Origin: Tribonema minus
Lineage: Eukaryota > Sar > Xanthophyceae > Tribonematales > Tribonemataceae
Reading direction: 5' to 3'
NCBI GenBank assembly: GCA_017506865.1
Contig: JAFCMP010000001.1
Span: forward strand, 806,001-870,000
DNA: 64,000 bases
The position numbers and the translations under genes are program-made. Shown piece after piece: positions 1 to 13,278 of the stretch (within the stretch, counting starts at the first letter, position 1; every line of letters starts with the position of its first letter). The notes under the pieces were generated by a model that had not been told where the DNA came from, searched no databases, and saw only the letters and a program-made list of their open reading frames with translations.

Positions 1-159
1 ATTGACGTAGACTCCCCGCCTGCACCGAGTTTCCAGCAGCTTCAGCCCTAGCGGAGTGGTGCCTTTCTTGAGCAGCAGGCTGTAGCGCTCTCGTCTGGGA
101 GCCGTCAGCCACCACTCCAGGGCATCGCTGGCATCCAGGGACGGGGTGCGCCCGACAGG
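1..159 (-). CDS. PDZ-like domain exon, gene truncated by window edge
   Basis: On the minus strand an open frame runs from a plausible 3' splice site (AG ending at 160) to the window edge, with no stop in 53 codons. The residues include a WW pair, then LLLKKGTTPLGLKLLE and GVYVN, which is the pattern of the first strands and carboxylate-binding loop of a PDZ domain (basic residue, PLGL in place of GLGF, then a GVYV strand). PDZ domains bind C-terminal peptides in scaffold proteins. The rest of the gene lies to the left of the window, and I could not find its upstream exon between 160 and 791. The domain call rests on one exon and is tentative; that the exon is coding is more secure. Confidence 0.45.
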
Positions 160-791
160 CTGTCCTTTAGGAGCGTGCTCGCTGCCCCAAGGAGGTGGTA
201 ATGTGTTCATCGCCGCTGTTCAGTCCTGCCTCTGGGAAGGTGCAAGACTTCGCTATACAACGTGGATGACGTGCTGCTGGACAAAACTGATGCAGCACGA
301 CTTGCGGATCCAGATTGCAGCCACTCTCAACGCACGCGCTCGAGGTATCGAGGTATCTGATTTTTTTTTCTTTTTTCAACGGTTCTGGCGTTCAGATACC
401 TACCTACCTGCCTGAAAAGAATTCACGCTTCCCTGTCACGCATTCAGGACCGTCGCTACCACGCACAGCTGGTGAATTGGAGCGAAACAGGTACGGCCGT
501 GACTGCCCCGAGCTGCGCCTTGGCGCTCAGTGCCGGTGATTTTTGTGCCCATTTTGCTCCAGATCAATCTATCAGAGCTGGTACCTGACCTGACTGCTTT
601 GCAGTGTGTAAGCCGGCACAGCACACATTGTGCATCTGCGCGAAGGTTAATTACTCGTATTTGGCGTATTATTCCTCTTGGCCTGATCAAACCATTGGGC
701 ACTCCCCCGACTGCTTTATCAGATCGCATCGTCAACCGACTCAGCGAGTTCCTCGAGGCAGCAGGCAGTGCACCTGAGACAGGACAGCAAG
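160..791. other. intergenic or 5' region between PDZ-like gene and MBF1
   Basis: No convincing exon is seen. The stretch probably holds upstream sequence of the minus-strand PDZ-like gene and the promoter and 5' UTR of MBF1. A T-rich run lies at 361-377. Open frames here lack family resemblance and overlap each other. Confidence 0.4.
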
Positions 792-2419
792 ATGAATGGG
801 CAGGATTGGGACACGGTGACGCTGGCGAAGAACAGGGCGCCCACAACAAAGGGAGCGAAGAATGCAGCTGTAGCAACGGCGCTGCGGACAGGCACTCTGC
901 AGACAGAGAAGCGATGGGCGGGGGGAGAGAACAAGTCGACTCATGCTCCGCACATGAACCTCAAGAAGCTGGACGAGGATACTGACAACTTAAAACGTGA
1001 GTGCTGGCTTGTCTTCAGCTACTCATTGGGGCTGCTCCTCTCATTCGGTTCTGCGACTCCCGGCAGAACAGTCCCGGAGTATTTAACGCTTACTGTTTAA
1101 AAAAGTGATCATCCATCATCATGAAAGTCAGACTTTATCATGTAGCAGATTTGCTGGTAGTTCACCAGTGCAGCAGGCTACTGCCATTTCATTCCTTAAT
1201 GTGGTTCAGCTGATGCGTCCATCCGTCTTTTCCATCAAGTTCCTGCACTTGAACTGGGTGCACGCAAGCTAGCAATCCTGTTTGTGGAAATGAAGCGTGC
1301 GTGCATCTCACTGTTGCATACCACGGTGCCTCTGGCGAGAGCGCCTGTGATACGCTGCAGTCACTGTGCTGCGGCACATTAATTCTTCAGCCTTGTCAAC
1401 CGTCAGGGCGATCATCTGTATATGGGCAAAAGTGCAGCCATGTCCCTTATGAAAAACGAATCAAAAAGATCGTTATAACATCGCGTCCGTCAGTCAGCCT
1501 GTGGACCAAAGCTCGGCGCAGCTGAATCAGCAGGCAGATAAAACTGAGTACGGGCAGTCACGTGGCTGAATTTGCCACAGCGTTTCCCCTTATACCATCT
1601 TGTTGAATTCGTGCAGTGATAGTGGACTGCGGGCATCTTCACCTCTGCATTTCTCCCTGATCAAACTACATGTTGGACTTCCTGCAGTGGCCGCGTGATG
1701 GGAGCGCAGCGCAGGCATATTTGCCGCAGCAGCTTCCGCTGATTAAGCGGTATATCGAACTTATGTGCAGCGACTGCATAGACCGAGTCTGGTGCAGGCA
1801 TTGTTGCCACAGCTTCTTCCCTGACACAACTTCATGTTGAACTTGTGCAGATGACCGCGTGGGCCGGAGCCTGTTGCAGGCATCTTTGCCACAGTATATT
1901 ATTTCTGACACAACTTCATGTCGAACTTCTGCGGACGACCGCGTGGACCGGAGCCTGGCGCAGGCATTCTTGCCACAGCCTCCCTGACGTAACTTCATGT
2001 TCAACTTGTGCAAACTACCGCGCAGACAGGAGCCTGGTGCAGGCATTCTTGCCACAGCCATTTCCCTGACACAACTTCATGTTGAACTTGTGCAGACGGC
2101 CGCGTGGACCGGAGTCTGTTGCAGGCATCTTTGCCACAGTATTATCTCTGACACAACTTCATGTTGAACTTGCGCAGACGACCGCGTGGACCGGAGCCTG
2201 GCGCAGGCGATCCAGCAGGCGCGCCTCGGCAAGAAGCTGACGCAGAAGCAGCTGGCGACGATGATCAACGAGAAGCCGCAGGTGGTGGGGGAGTACGAGT
2301 CGGGGAAGGCGCTGCCCAACCCGCAGCTCATTGTGAAGATCGAGCGCGCGCTCGGCACGCGCCTGCCGCGCCCCAAGCGCGCGTCCAAGAAGGCGGAGGT
2401 GCGTGTGCGCCGCATGTGA
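792..2419 (+). CDS. MBF1: Multiprotein bridging factor 1 (MBF1/EDF1), two exons
   Basis: Exons are 792-996 and 2178-2419, joined in phase (C + AC gives His) to a 148-residue protein, the usual MBF1 length. The N-terminus has the family signature QDWDTVTLAKN, KRWAGGENKS and KKLDEDTDNL. Exon 2 carries the Cro/C1-type helix-turn-helix: IQQARLGKKLTQKQLATMIN, EKPQVVGEYESGKALPNPQL and KIERALGTRLP. MBF1 bridges TBP and gene-specific activators in the nucleus and also acts at collided ribosomes in fungi and animals (family knowledge). The start ATG at 792 matches the family N-terminus. The last codons (EVRVRRM) read through a good donor-like GAG|GTGCGT at 2396-2404, which is itself repeated downstream, so a short extra 3' exon remains possible. 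The intron is 1181 nt and ends in an array of repeated exon-2 starts. Confidence 0.95.
1595..2177 (+). repeat. MBF1: exon-edge echo array at MBF1 intron 1 acceptor
   Basis: Eight units (seven echoes plus the real junction) of about 71-86 nt end the intron. Each has a leader like ACTTCATGTTGAACTTGTGC, an acceptor position, then about 30 nt matching the start of exon 2 (GACCGCGTGGACCGGAGCCT), then GCATCTTTGCCACAG. Acceptor positions are near 1616, 1687, 1770, 1850, 1934, 2014, 2095 and 2177 (real). The 1934 and 2014 copies have lost the AG (GCGG and GCAA); the others keep GCAG. Divergence rises away from the real exon. Confidence 0.9.
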
Positions 2420-2770
2420 TTGCGTGCAGCAATGAAGCCGCGCGCGTATTGCAGCCTTCGGATCCCGCTGTGGCGTTTTCGCTTGTGCGCAGATTGTGGA
2501 CGCGTGCAGCTGCTGTGCGCCTGCCGCGCCCGAAGCGGGCGTCCAAGAAGGCGGAGGTGCGTGCGCTGCGCGTGTGTTGAAGTTTCAGCTGCCGCGCGCT
2601 GATCAGCGCGCGTGCAAGTCTCTTCGAGACTGTACGCAGCCGCGCGGCCTTCGGCACTGACAGCCTGCAACGCTCGCCAGCTTGACCTGCCTTCACAGTA
2701 GCCATTGCTGTTGAATGGGCTACCAAGAAGGTGGAGGTGCGTGTGCTGCGCGTGTGTTGAAGTTGCAGGG
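2420..2770 (+). repeat. MBF1: echo copies of the MBF1 exon 2 3' edge
   Basis: The last ~60 nt of the coding exon (CTGCCGCGCCCCAAGCGCGC, then TCCAAGAAGGCGGAGGTGCG) recur at about 2520-2579 and, shortened, at 2721-2760, each ending in GTGTGTTGAAGTT. The retained GAG|GTGCGT in every copy is a donor-like string. Confidence 0.8.
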
Positions 2771-5700
2771 AGTGCCGCAGCAGCTGCATATGTCGTTGCA
2801 GCGTTTGCGTTCGTGTGCCAATCTCATCAATTAAGCAGCAGCAGCAGCAGTGCGCGCGGGCTCTAGCACCAGTAGCCCTTGCCTCAGCCTGTTACCTCGG
2901 TGAGTGTCGTTCGATCCCTTGCTCGCGGTGCAACACCGCATACGAAGCAGCAAGGGAGTTGCAGCTGAGCGCTGCCCTTGAGCGCTGCTGACACAGCAGC
3001 TGACGGGATCGCTTGTCCCGCGCAACTGGTGGTCGAACGCTTCGAACAAGGTTTTCAGCGTTCACTGTGGCCCTTTGATGTAGACGCAGAATGTCATGAC
3101 ATCAGACGGGGGTAAGTATGTAACCCCTGCAAGCCGCCACTCACGACCTTCGCGCTGTCTACGTCGCCACTTTGCGCTCAGCATGTGCAGAGTTTCACCA
3201 GCGCGGCGCGGTGTGCTGCCGGTCTGGCCGCAATGTGACACAGCGCTGTAGCGGAGTTCCATGGATGCGCGTGCCGCTGTAGTCAGCAGCGCTCATTGTG
3301 AGCAGAGTCTATCGTGCAGCGTCAACTAATGTCATATGGCGCCTTTACTCACACGCATACTCAAGTGCAGTTCAACACGAACTGCAGTGAGTTCGCAAGT
3401 GCAGGTCCTCTGCGCCTGCGCTGCACATACAGCGCGGCGGTCGGCGGCGACGCTAGTTCCAGTAGCGCAGTCGTCGCTCATCTTGAAACTTTGATGCATA
3501 CGCTGCTAATGCGCAGCAGGGCTCAGTGGCGGTATGCTGCCCGCTTGCTGATAGGCGTGCCGTCAAACTCACCAGCATGCTCGTGTGGCACATGGTGCAT
3601 GCACGCCTTAATACCGGCTGCATGAAACTCACGGCGATCACTGACTTCAATCCCCGTGTGCCTCTGCCTGATCCCACAGACGTAACCATGTTGCCTAGAC
3701 GAATCGCGGGGGGGGGGGGGGGGGGGGGGGCAGGACGCCACAGGAGCGGTTCACGCGCGCGCTCGCTGTGCGCAGCAGCCACCAGCGCACAGCGCACAAC
3801 ACAGCAGCGGGGCGCGCGCTTGGCATCGCTGTCACACACGCATTGAGCAAATGAGGGAACGTGGTGCTATCAGCATTGGTTGAAGTTCAATGGGGTTGCG
3901 CCAGCGCTCAGCGCAGCCCCTGTGTACCTACCCCCGCATGTGCAAAGACCGACGGCGCGGCTCGCCATTCAGAGGGCGGGGTCATTATTCAGTGTGGCGT
4001 GTCAATCAAAAATGGACCGCCACAGCACCTTTCAATGTGACACTGACTGAAACATTTGCAGTGTCTAGCTTGCGAGTTGATTGTGCTCTGCCTGTGTTGA
4101 CTGCGTTGTTGCCTCGCATTTGCTTTTACTGATTATAGCAGTCTGGTCCTGTTTTGGTGGGAAAGCGTCACGTTTTTTGTTTGCAGGAAACTGCTGGGCA
4201 TTGCTTGCTGCCATGTTGTACTTCTATTTTGCATCCATTGGTTGGTGGTTAGCGACTTGATGTAAGCGGAGTGGCCGCACGTTGTGCGCATGAATGAACG
4301 TCGTGTGCACCGATTGTGAACCGTCACTGTGGATGTTGCCTCACAGAAGCAGCTTTGCTAGTTCCCCAGCCCATCGAGCTGAGAAACTTCACTTCACACA
4401 CATCTCTTCTGAAACGCCCTGGCTTGACAACGGGGGTCCATCTCTGCCTTGGCTTCAGTACAAGTATATTTTGAAAAAGCAGGTCTGCGACGCTGGTTGG
4501 CATACTTGAAGAACGCAAATCATCAGGGTTGTTGCTGCCTGTAGCGGTTGTAGCATTATTGTCTGCAGCAGTCCTGGTCACATTTTTACAACAGATATTG
4601 GGGTTACTGCAACTCACAAGGCTGACTAGAAACACCACTTCCAGCACGCAATGCATGCATCGCTGCATGTGACAGGTTGATGCACTGTGTCAAGCTGAGT
4701 GGCAGCGTGCCAAGTTCTCGATTTCACTGGTGCAAAAGATGCGAACAACCGCTTGCAACCACGTGGAGTATGTGGCGTCGCTGCGTACCAATTACGCCAG
4801 CGTCAATACACTCGCAGCCCAATGACGGCTGTTGAGTGCAAAAAGTGATGCTCAGCATGGACAGTGCCGCTCTACCGTAAGTGACTACGCTAGGATAAGC
4901 ACTGAGGGACATGTTCAACTCACAGACACAAATACACCACACGATGCTTAGTGCATTAGAGCCTTGCCATGCAGAATTTGGCGCAGCAGCCTGCAGCGAT
5001 CACGATGCCAGCCATGCATGCCCTGGGTTCTAATAACATGGTGCCTTGCTTACGGGTGCACGACTGACTGCCGTGACCAGCAGCTGGCCAGTACGACAGC
5101 AAACGGCACATGGTGTACTCCAAAGCACCTCCTTGCATTTGTGACAAGTAGCGGACTTATGTAGGCTAAAGCCCACTGCATAACTGATGCCAACGACTGA
5201 CAAACCTGCCTTTTCAAACCAGCTGATGGCAAAAGGGGACACGCATATGCATGTACCGTTGCAGCGTTCGCACCATCACACTGACCTATCAACGGCACTT
5301 CACAGGAGCTGATTGAAAGCACCGATAGACAGCACAACACGCATCTGTACTTTGGCCTGCTATACGCTCAACGTTGGCGCTAGCCACTAGGAACATGGGA
5401 CCCGTTTGTGATGTACATTGCAAAGATGGAGCCGAGGCCGCCGTAGCTTCTGTTTGCAGGTTGCACGCGCTATCGCACAGGTGACAACAGCACGATGATC
5501 ATGTACGATGATCATGTACATGCGCCGCACCGCATGAGGACCGCTGCGGTGACCAAAATCCACAGCAAAGTTCTTCCACGCATATGCTCTTCTTCGTGGT
5601 CAACTGCACCATGCCAGCGACGAGCATGTGGTCCAAATGCACAAGACAAAACCATATTAGCCAGCTCTTGAGCACGTCACTTGCTACGTGAACTAGCAAC

Positions 5701-6199
5701 GCGGGGCAAGATCGGCTCGACGACGCAGAGACCGAAGCATGTCCAGTGAGCGCACGCACACATGCACGCCTACAGTCCTTCTATCTGCTATAACGTACAA
5801 ACAGCACACACAGAAGCAAGAGTCACCTACGGCAGCAACGGAGCAGCATGACACTCACCGCTGAACATGCGAGCGGCGGCGGCAGCAGCAGCAGCACGCC
5901 GCTACACAAGCAAATGGCACACGAACTGACGCCACATCCGGCTCGGCGTGTGGTGTGCGGCAAACGGCACAAGCGCGCTGTGTCATTACCGCGCGCACGG
6001 CAAAACCAACGCACAGCATTCCGCGGCGCCTGCCCCCCCCCCCCCCCCCCCCCTCCTCGGAATGAGGAAAACTCCAGGCATAATCCAATTTGCGCGGCCA
6101 GCGGCAAAGCCAAAGAGAAACTGCCCCCCCCCCCCCCCTGCCCCACCAACAAAAGAGCTCCCCCCACCGCTCGAGTTTGATAACGCGCGAGTATCGACA
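2771..6199. other. gene-free stretch between MBF1 and UBE2D
   Basis: I see no exon with family resemblance. It holds a short CAG run (2835-2850), a 23-nt poly-G tract (3708-3730), a 21-nt poly-C tract (6033-6053) and a 15-nt poly-C tract (6124-6138), and a small tandem of GATGATCATGTAC near 5494-5519. The last few hundred bases are the 3' flank of the minus-strand UBE2D gene. Confidence 0.4.
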
Positions 6200-8015
<1,816 letters not shown>

Positions 8016-11000
8016 ATGGCGGAGCTTTGCGAGACGCCTGGCTGCGGCAAGCCCGCCTCCATGGGCTGCCCCACCTGCATCAAGCTGGGCCTGCCGAGGT
8101 CCCTGTACTGCTCTCAGGCAAGCAAACATCAACACATGCTCTGGAGCGATGCACTGAGACGCAAACTGAGAGACGCATGCTACATCTTAAAGCTACAAGC
8201 CTTACAAGCCGCTGCGCAATGAACAACAACAGAAGTTGTCAACACATCATCAAAGTCCACACCTTGCGTGCCTTCGCTCTTCAACAGCATTTGTTACCAA
8301 ACCTCTGGCCCATTGCTGCCCCGATCTGTTGGCAGCATGACAGCGACTACATCTGCTAACACTTTGTCATTTCTCGTCCTTCCTGGAAACCAGGAGTGCT
8401 TTAAATCGCACTGGCCGCAACACAAAGCTCTGCACAAGCTGGTCCGTAGCGCTCAGGAGCCATCGGGGATCCTGCCAGCGTTCTCCGGGTACTCTTACAC
8501 CGGGTCACTGCGGCCTGCCCCATTGAGCGCTCCGCGGGTGGTGCCCTCTCACATCCCCCGCCCCGACTATGCGGACCATCCCCTGGGCCACAGCGCTAGC
8601 GAGCAGGGGGACAAAATGACCAACACCAGCATCCCCATCTACACCGCCAAGCAGGTAGAGGGCATCAGGTATGAGCTCCGCTGCTGATGGAAGAAGCGTA
8701 TCGACACACTTGAGGCTCGGTCATGCGCAGGTCGTGGGAGCACTTGTCACGACTGCCTTGTGACCACTCTGGGTTAGGCTTAGCGTCAGTGTTGGCTAGG
8801 TGCAGGTAACCGAGCAATGCTCATTGAGCATCACCACGCGCATGGGCCTCCCATCTCTTCGGTGCAGCAGCGCGTGTGACACGGCAGCGCGCGCTTGTGA
8901 TGCCTCACCACATGGTTCAGACGCTGCAGCCATGAACCGCCAGCAAGGTGACCGCTGCTATACGACTCCCAAGACCCCCCAATGTCGAGCGCCCACGCTC
9001 ACTCCTCTATACCCCGCCAAAGCTTAACGTCATTGCATATTCGCACAGTGCCCTCCCTGCTGATGCATTGACATCGGGCCATAGCCCTGCTGCGGTTTGC
9101 ATGCCCCCCTCCCCTACTGCCGGTCCCCTTCCTGCCACCAAAGTCTGTGGTCAGCTCTTGTCGGAATCAGAGAGCGAGTCTCACTGCAGTAGTACATAAG
9201 TTTTGTTCACCTTCTCTGAATGGATCACCCCCCCCCCCCCCCCTTTGCCCCCCAAGGGGAGACGTGCTGCATCGCGTCGTGTGCTCAACGCCAGCGCTCA
9301 CACTCATCATGTGTCAGTTCTCCTGTAGTCAGAGCCACAGGGCGAACCGCAGGGTACGTAGGGTCTCTGGGTTCGCTGAGGGTCTTCGGCTCACCTCCAC
9401 CACCCCCCTTTGCGTACCCGCCCAACCTGCCCCCCGCATACATGCGCCTCAGGGAGGCGTGCCGCGTCAGGTGCGAGGTGCTGGACGCAGGCGGGCGTCC
9501 TCAAATAACTTGTTGTCGGAACCACAACGCGAGCTGCAGGGTGTGACTCCGCTTGGAGTCTTCGGCTCACCTTCACAACCCCAGTGTTCATACTCCTCAT
9601 CTCAGGGAGGCGTGCCGCAGCGGGCGCGAGGTGCTGGACGCAGGCGTGCGCGCTCAACCAACAACACGTCGTCAGTTCCAATCAAAGCCACAACGCTAGC
9701 GGCAACTCTTTGACTCACTCCCAAACACCCCCCCCCCCCGCGCCCTTCGCCATCAGGGAGGCGTGCCGCATCGGGCGCGAGGTGCTGGACGCGGGCGGGC
9801 GCGCGGCGCGCGTCGGCGCGACCACGGACGAGATCGACCGCGTCGTGCACGAGGCGTGCGTGGAGCGCGGCGCGTACCCCTCGCCCCTCAACTACTACCA
9901 GTTCCCCAAGTCGGTGTGCACGAGCGTGAACGAGGCCATCTGCCACGGCATACCGGACGCGCGCGAGCTGAGCGATGGGGACGTGTGCAACGTGGACGTC
10001 TCGACGTACTTTGGGGGGTTCCACGGCGACCTCAACGAGACGTTTCTCGTGGGGGGGGTCGATGACGAGGGGCGCGCGCTCGTCAAGACGGCGTTCACGT
10101 GCCTCCAGGTACGTATGTACTCCAAGCAGTAGGTACAGCGTGCCTCCAGGCATGTATGTAGTACATGTGTACTTCAAGAAGTAGGTACAGTAGGTACGCG
10201 AGGGGCGCGCGCTCGTCAAGACGGCGTTCACGTGCCTGCAGGTATGTACTTCAAGAAGTAGGTGTGTACTTCAAGAAGTGGATGAGGAGGGGCGCGCGCT
10301 CGTCAAGACGGCGTTCACGTGCCTCCAGGTATGTACGTGCTTGAAGAAGTAGGTACTGTAGGTATGTACTTCAAGAAGTGGATGAGGAGGGGCGCGCGCT
10401 CGTCACGACGGCGTTCACGTGCCTCCAGGTACATACACGTGTACTTTCTACATATATGTGTACTGCATCCATGTGTACTTCAGGAAGTAGATATAGCAGG
10501 TCTGTGAGGGGTGCGCGCTCGTCAAGACGGGTTCACGTGCCTGCAGGTATGTATGTACCTTAGGAAGTAGGTACAGCAGGTATGGACGGGGCGGGGGTGT
10601 GGAGGCTGAGTGGTGGCGGTGTGGGTGGGAGGGTGGAAGGCGGTGCATGTGATGCGCACAATGTTGCTATCGCTGTTCAGTATGCGTGGCAGTCGCCGTG
10701 CGGTCATTGACTGCGTCGCGTGTGGCGCCGCTGCCTCCGAGAGTCTGCATTGCGGCAGCAGTGTGCGCGCGTCACACGGGATACATGTTACACAGTAATC
10801 TTGCTGCATTCCCAGCAGTGCTCAACAGCTGAGCCTTGTTGCCTCCTTCGATTTATGCAGGCGGCGATTAATATGGTGCGGCCGGGGACCATGTACAGGG
10901 ACCTGGGGACTGTGATAGGGAAGGTGGCGCGGGAAAATAACTGCCAGGTGAGAGGGGGTCCCCTGCGTGTAGCCCCTGAGGAATGCCTTCTGATATATTA

Positions 11001-13278
11001 GTGACTGACTCAAGCTACTGATGTAGTATGCTCTCATGAGTCTTGCATGACATTTGATAACTCAGGTGAGAGCTGTTCCCGCGCGTTTGCCCCTGAGCAC
11101 TGTCTTCTGATGTGTCATTGACTGAGTGGACGTGCTGACGTAGTATGCTTTCATGAGTGTTACACAACATATATATGTATACGCAGTAAGATGTCTTGTA
11201 CGAGGTGTTCCTGCGGCCATGCCCCTGAGCACTGTCGACTGATACAGTACTGAGAGTAGTATGCTCAGGTACATTCATATTTTGAAATAATACATTGCGT
11301 TCTTCAGAGTAGAGTTTGTCCCTGAGCACTTGTTGACTGATGCATACACTGCGTTCTTCAGAGTAGAGTTTGTCCCTGAGCACTTGTTGACTGATGCATA
11401 CAATACCTAGTCAGCGTTTGATGTAGTATGCTTACCTGATCTAACACAACAGTGCCTTTGCCCCTGAGCGCTGTCGTAGGATACCGCAACTGAGTCAACG
11501 TACTGACGTTGTGTGCTCTCATAAGACTCACATAACATGGTACTTCACGAGTAGCTCTGAACTCATGGAATGCGTTGCTCTGATACTTGTGCATATGCTT
11601 CATGACGCGCCGTGTGCTTACACACAACTCCAACGCACGGTTTCCTACGTCGTGCACCGCAGGTCGTGCACACGTACTGCCGCTGTTCCACACGGTCCCT
11701 ATGCATACAAGTATCATGCTCCAATCTGCTGTGTCATGTGTGCCATGGCTCAAACATGGCTCCTACACGCGCGTGTCTGCGCCGCGCATCACAGGTCGTG
11801 CGCACGTACTGCGGCCACGGCATCGGCGCGCTTTTTACAACGTCTGCATGCGAGTATACACACATGCACTTGGTGATGCATGTACACACATCATTCAACA
11901 TATATGATGGCAATGCGCGGCACCGCAGGTGGTGCGCACGTACTGCGGCCACGGCATCGGCGCACTGTTCCACACGGTCCCCAACATCCCGCACTACCCC
12001 AAGAACAAGGCCAAGGGGATCATGAAGCCGGGCCACATCTTCACCATAGAGCCCATGATCAACCTCGGCGTCTGGCAGGACAGGACGTGGCCGGACAACT
12101 GGACGTCGGTTACAGCGGACGGGCGGAGATCTGCACAGGTATGTATGTATGTATGTCCGTCCGCCGTAGGTATGTATGTATGTATGTACGGCGGACGGTA
12201 TGTATGTATGTATGTCCGTCCGCCGTAGGTATGTATGTATGTATGTACGGCGGACCGGCGGAGATCTGCACAGGTATGCATGCATGTATGTAGGGCCTAC
12301 AGGGTAGGCATGCTGCGCCGGCGCAGCGCACCGATGAGAGGCCTGGGAATGCGCCTCGACCCTAGACACAGTGCCGCAGGGTACTGTCAACCCTAGCCCT
12401 GGATGCACGGGGGTGAAGGTCCGCACAGGTATTGCGCCAGCCAGCGCGTCACGCTGCCGACAAGAGGTCAAAAAGTCGCCTCAATCCACACGGGTATGGT
12501 GGGAGGTGGCTGTGCGCGCGCGCCGCGCCGATGCGAAACCTGAACCGTTCGACCTGCAGACACGTAGACTAGGTGGTGTGGTCTCAACATCGACCTCTGG
12601 TGAATGGGCGGAGATCCGCACGGGTATGTATGTATGTAGGGCCTACAATGTGGGCATGCTGCGCCGGCGCAGAGCACCGATGAGAGTCGTGAGAATGCGC
12701 CTCAACCATAGAAACAGTGTCGTGGGGTAGTATCAACCCCAACCCTAGTCTAGATCTACAGGGGCGGCGATGCGCGCATGCACGTGCGAATGGTAAAATA
12801 GCAAGCTCCTGATCCAACGGAACCCTTCAGCCTTAACACTTACCCTAGATTGACATGCAGAAGTACGTAGGTGCAGTGCTGCGTCAGCGCGTCATGCCGA
12901 TGGGAAACTGAACTTTCTCAACCTGAACCCCAACGCGACTTCCAAGAATTGGCCGACATGTATATTGCAGTATGTACAGTAATTTATCCTGTGCTCGGTA
13001 CATAAACCCATCCGCCATTGAGACGCCCTGAAGCGTGTGTCTCAACGCCTCAGCCATTCCAGTGTCTTGCCTGGCATTGACGCCCGCTGCCGCGGTGCGC
13101 TGCTGCTGCACACAAGCTGAGCACTGCTGACGAGCCCCCCCCCCCCCCCCCCCCCCCTTTGCGGTGCCCCTCACAGTTTGAGCACACCATACTGGTCACA
13201 GACACAGGCTACGAGCTGCTCACGGCGCGCGAAAACGAGCCCGTCATGACGTGGAACGAGGCGTTGTTGCAACGGTGA
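8016..13278 (+). CDS. MAP1: Methionine aminopeptidase 1, six exons
   Basis: Exons 8016-8117, 8394-8668, 9757-10108, 10861-10947, 11929-12138 and 13177-13278 join in phase to 375 residues (human METAP1 has 386). The enzyme removes the initiator Met from nascent cytosolic proteins. Residues 1-60 form the family's zinc finger ([33 protein letters not shown]). The linker has [16 protein letters not shown]. The pita-bread catalytic domain keeps the substrate His (NEAICHG), metal ligands in [19 protein letters not shown] (two Asp), GHGIG (His), FTIEPM (Glu) and the last-exon FEHT (Glu). Intron 1 is GC-AG (CAG|GCAAGC). The acceptor of exon 6 follows a 23-nt poly-C tract. Four junctions carry exon-edge echo arrays. 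Ends TGA at 13276-13278. Confidence 0.97.
9180..9756 (+). repeat. MAP1: exon-edge echo array at MetAP1 exon 3 acceptor
   Basis: Three echoes precede the real exon 3 start (TCAG|GGAGGCGTGCCGCATC). Good copies at about 9450-9510 and 9604-9650 repeat ~45 nt of exon (GGAGGCGTGCCGC, GCGAGGTGCTGGACGCAGGC) after a CTCAG acceptor; a diverged copy is at about 9256-9285 (GGGGAGACGTGCTGCATCGC). The units also share GTTCTTCGGCTCACC-like and poly-C leader segments; period about 150-195 nt. Confidence 0.9.
10109..10575 (+). repeat. MAP1: exon-edge echo array at MetAP1 exon 3 donor
   Basis: The last ~45 nt of exon 3 (GAGGGGCGCGCGCTCGTCAA, GACGGCGTTCACGTGCCTCC, AG) are repeated four times in the intron at about 10199-10243, 10281-10330, 10380-10430 and 10505-10549. 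Each ends in CAG|GTATGT or CAG|GTACAT, a strong donor. Between them lies a shared intron motif TGTACTTCAAGAAGTAGGTA. Using any echo donor instead of 10109 would read into TAG within eight codons. Confidence 0.95.
10948..11540 (+). repeat. MAP1: tandem array starting at MetAP1 intron 4 donor
   Basis: Units of variable length (about 58 to 150 nt) begin with the donor-side sequence GGTGAGAG...CCCCTGAG(C)ACTGTCTTCTGAT and include GACTGACT, GATGTAGTATGCTCTCATGA and ACATAACAT-like segments. At least five copies are visible (10948, 11065, ~11205, 11304, 11362, ~11450). The copies at 11304 and 11362 are near-identical over 56 nt, so expansion is recent. Here the repeated part is intron with the donor; exon sequence is hardly included. 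Confidence 0.8.
11650..11928 (+). repeat. MAP1: exon-edge echo array at MetAP1 exon 5 acceptor
   Basis: Two echoes of the exon 5 start (CGCAG|GTGGTGCGCACGTACT, GCGGCCACGGCATCGGCGCG) precede the real one: 11657-11697 (CACCGCAGGTCGTGCACACG, then TTCCACACGGTCC) and 11793-11840 (ACAGGTCGTGCGCACGTACT). Both keep a usable AG. Confidence 0.9.
12139..12780 (+). repeat. MAP1: exon-edge echo array and inverted GTAT repeat at MetAP1 exon 5 donor
   Basis: The exon 5 end (GGGCGGAGATCTGCACAG|GTATG) is echoed at about 12251-12273, 12412-12431 (GTCCGCACAGGTAT) and 12607-12630 (CGGAGATCCGCACGGGTATG). Echoes 12251 and 12607 share a 100-nt tail (GTAGGGCCTACA, GCATGCTGCGCCGGCGCAG, CACCGATGAGAG). Between 12139 and 12265 a (GTAT)n run alternates with GTCCGTCCGCCGTA and its reverse complement, a foldable tandem inverted repeat. 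Confidence 0.85.

Noticed and set aside
12139..12265. CRISPR-like array of GTCCGTCCGCCGTA repeats
   Set aside because: It is a microsatellite-based tandem inverted repeat in a eukaryotic intron, without spacers of regular length or cas genes.
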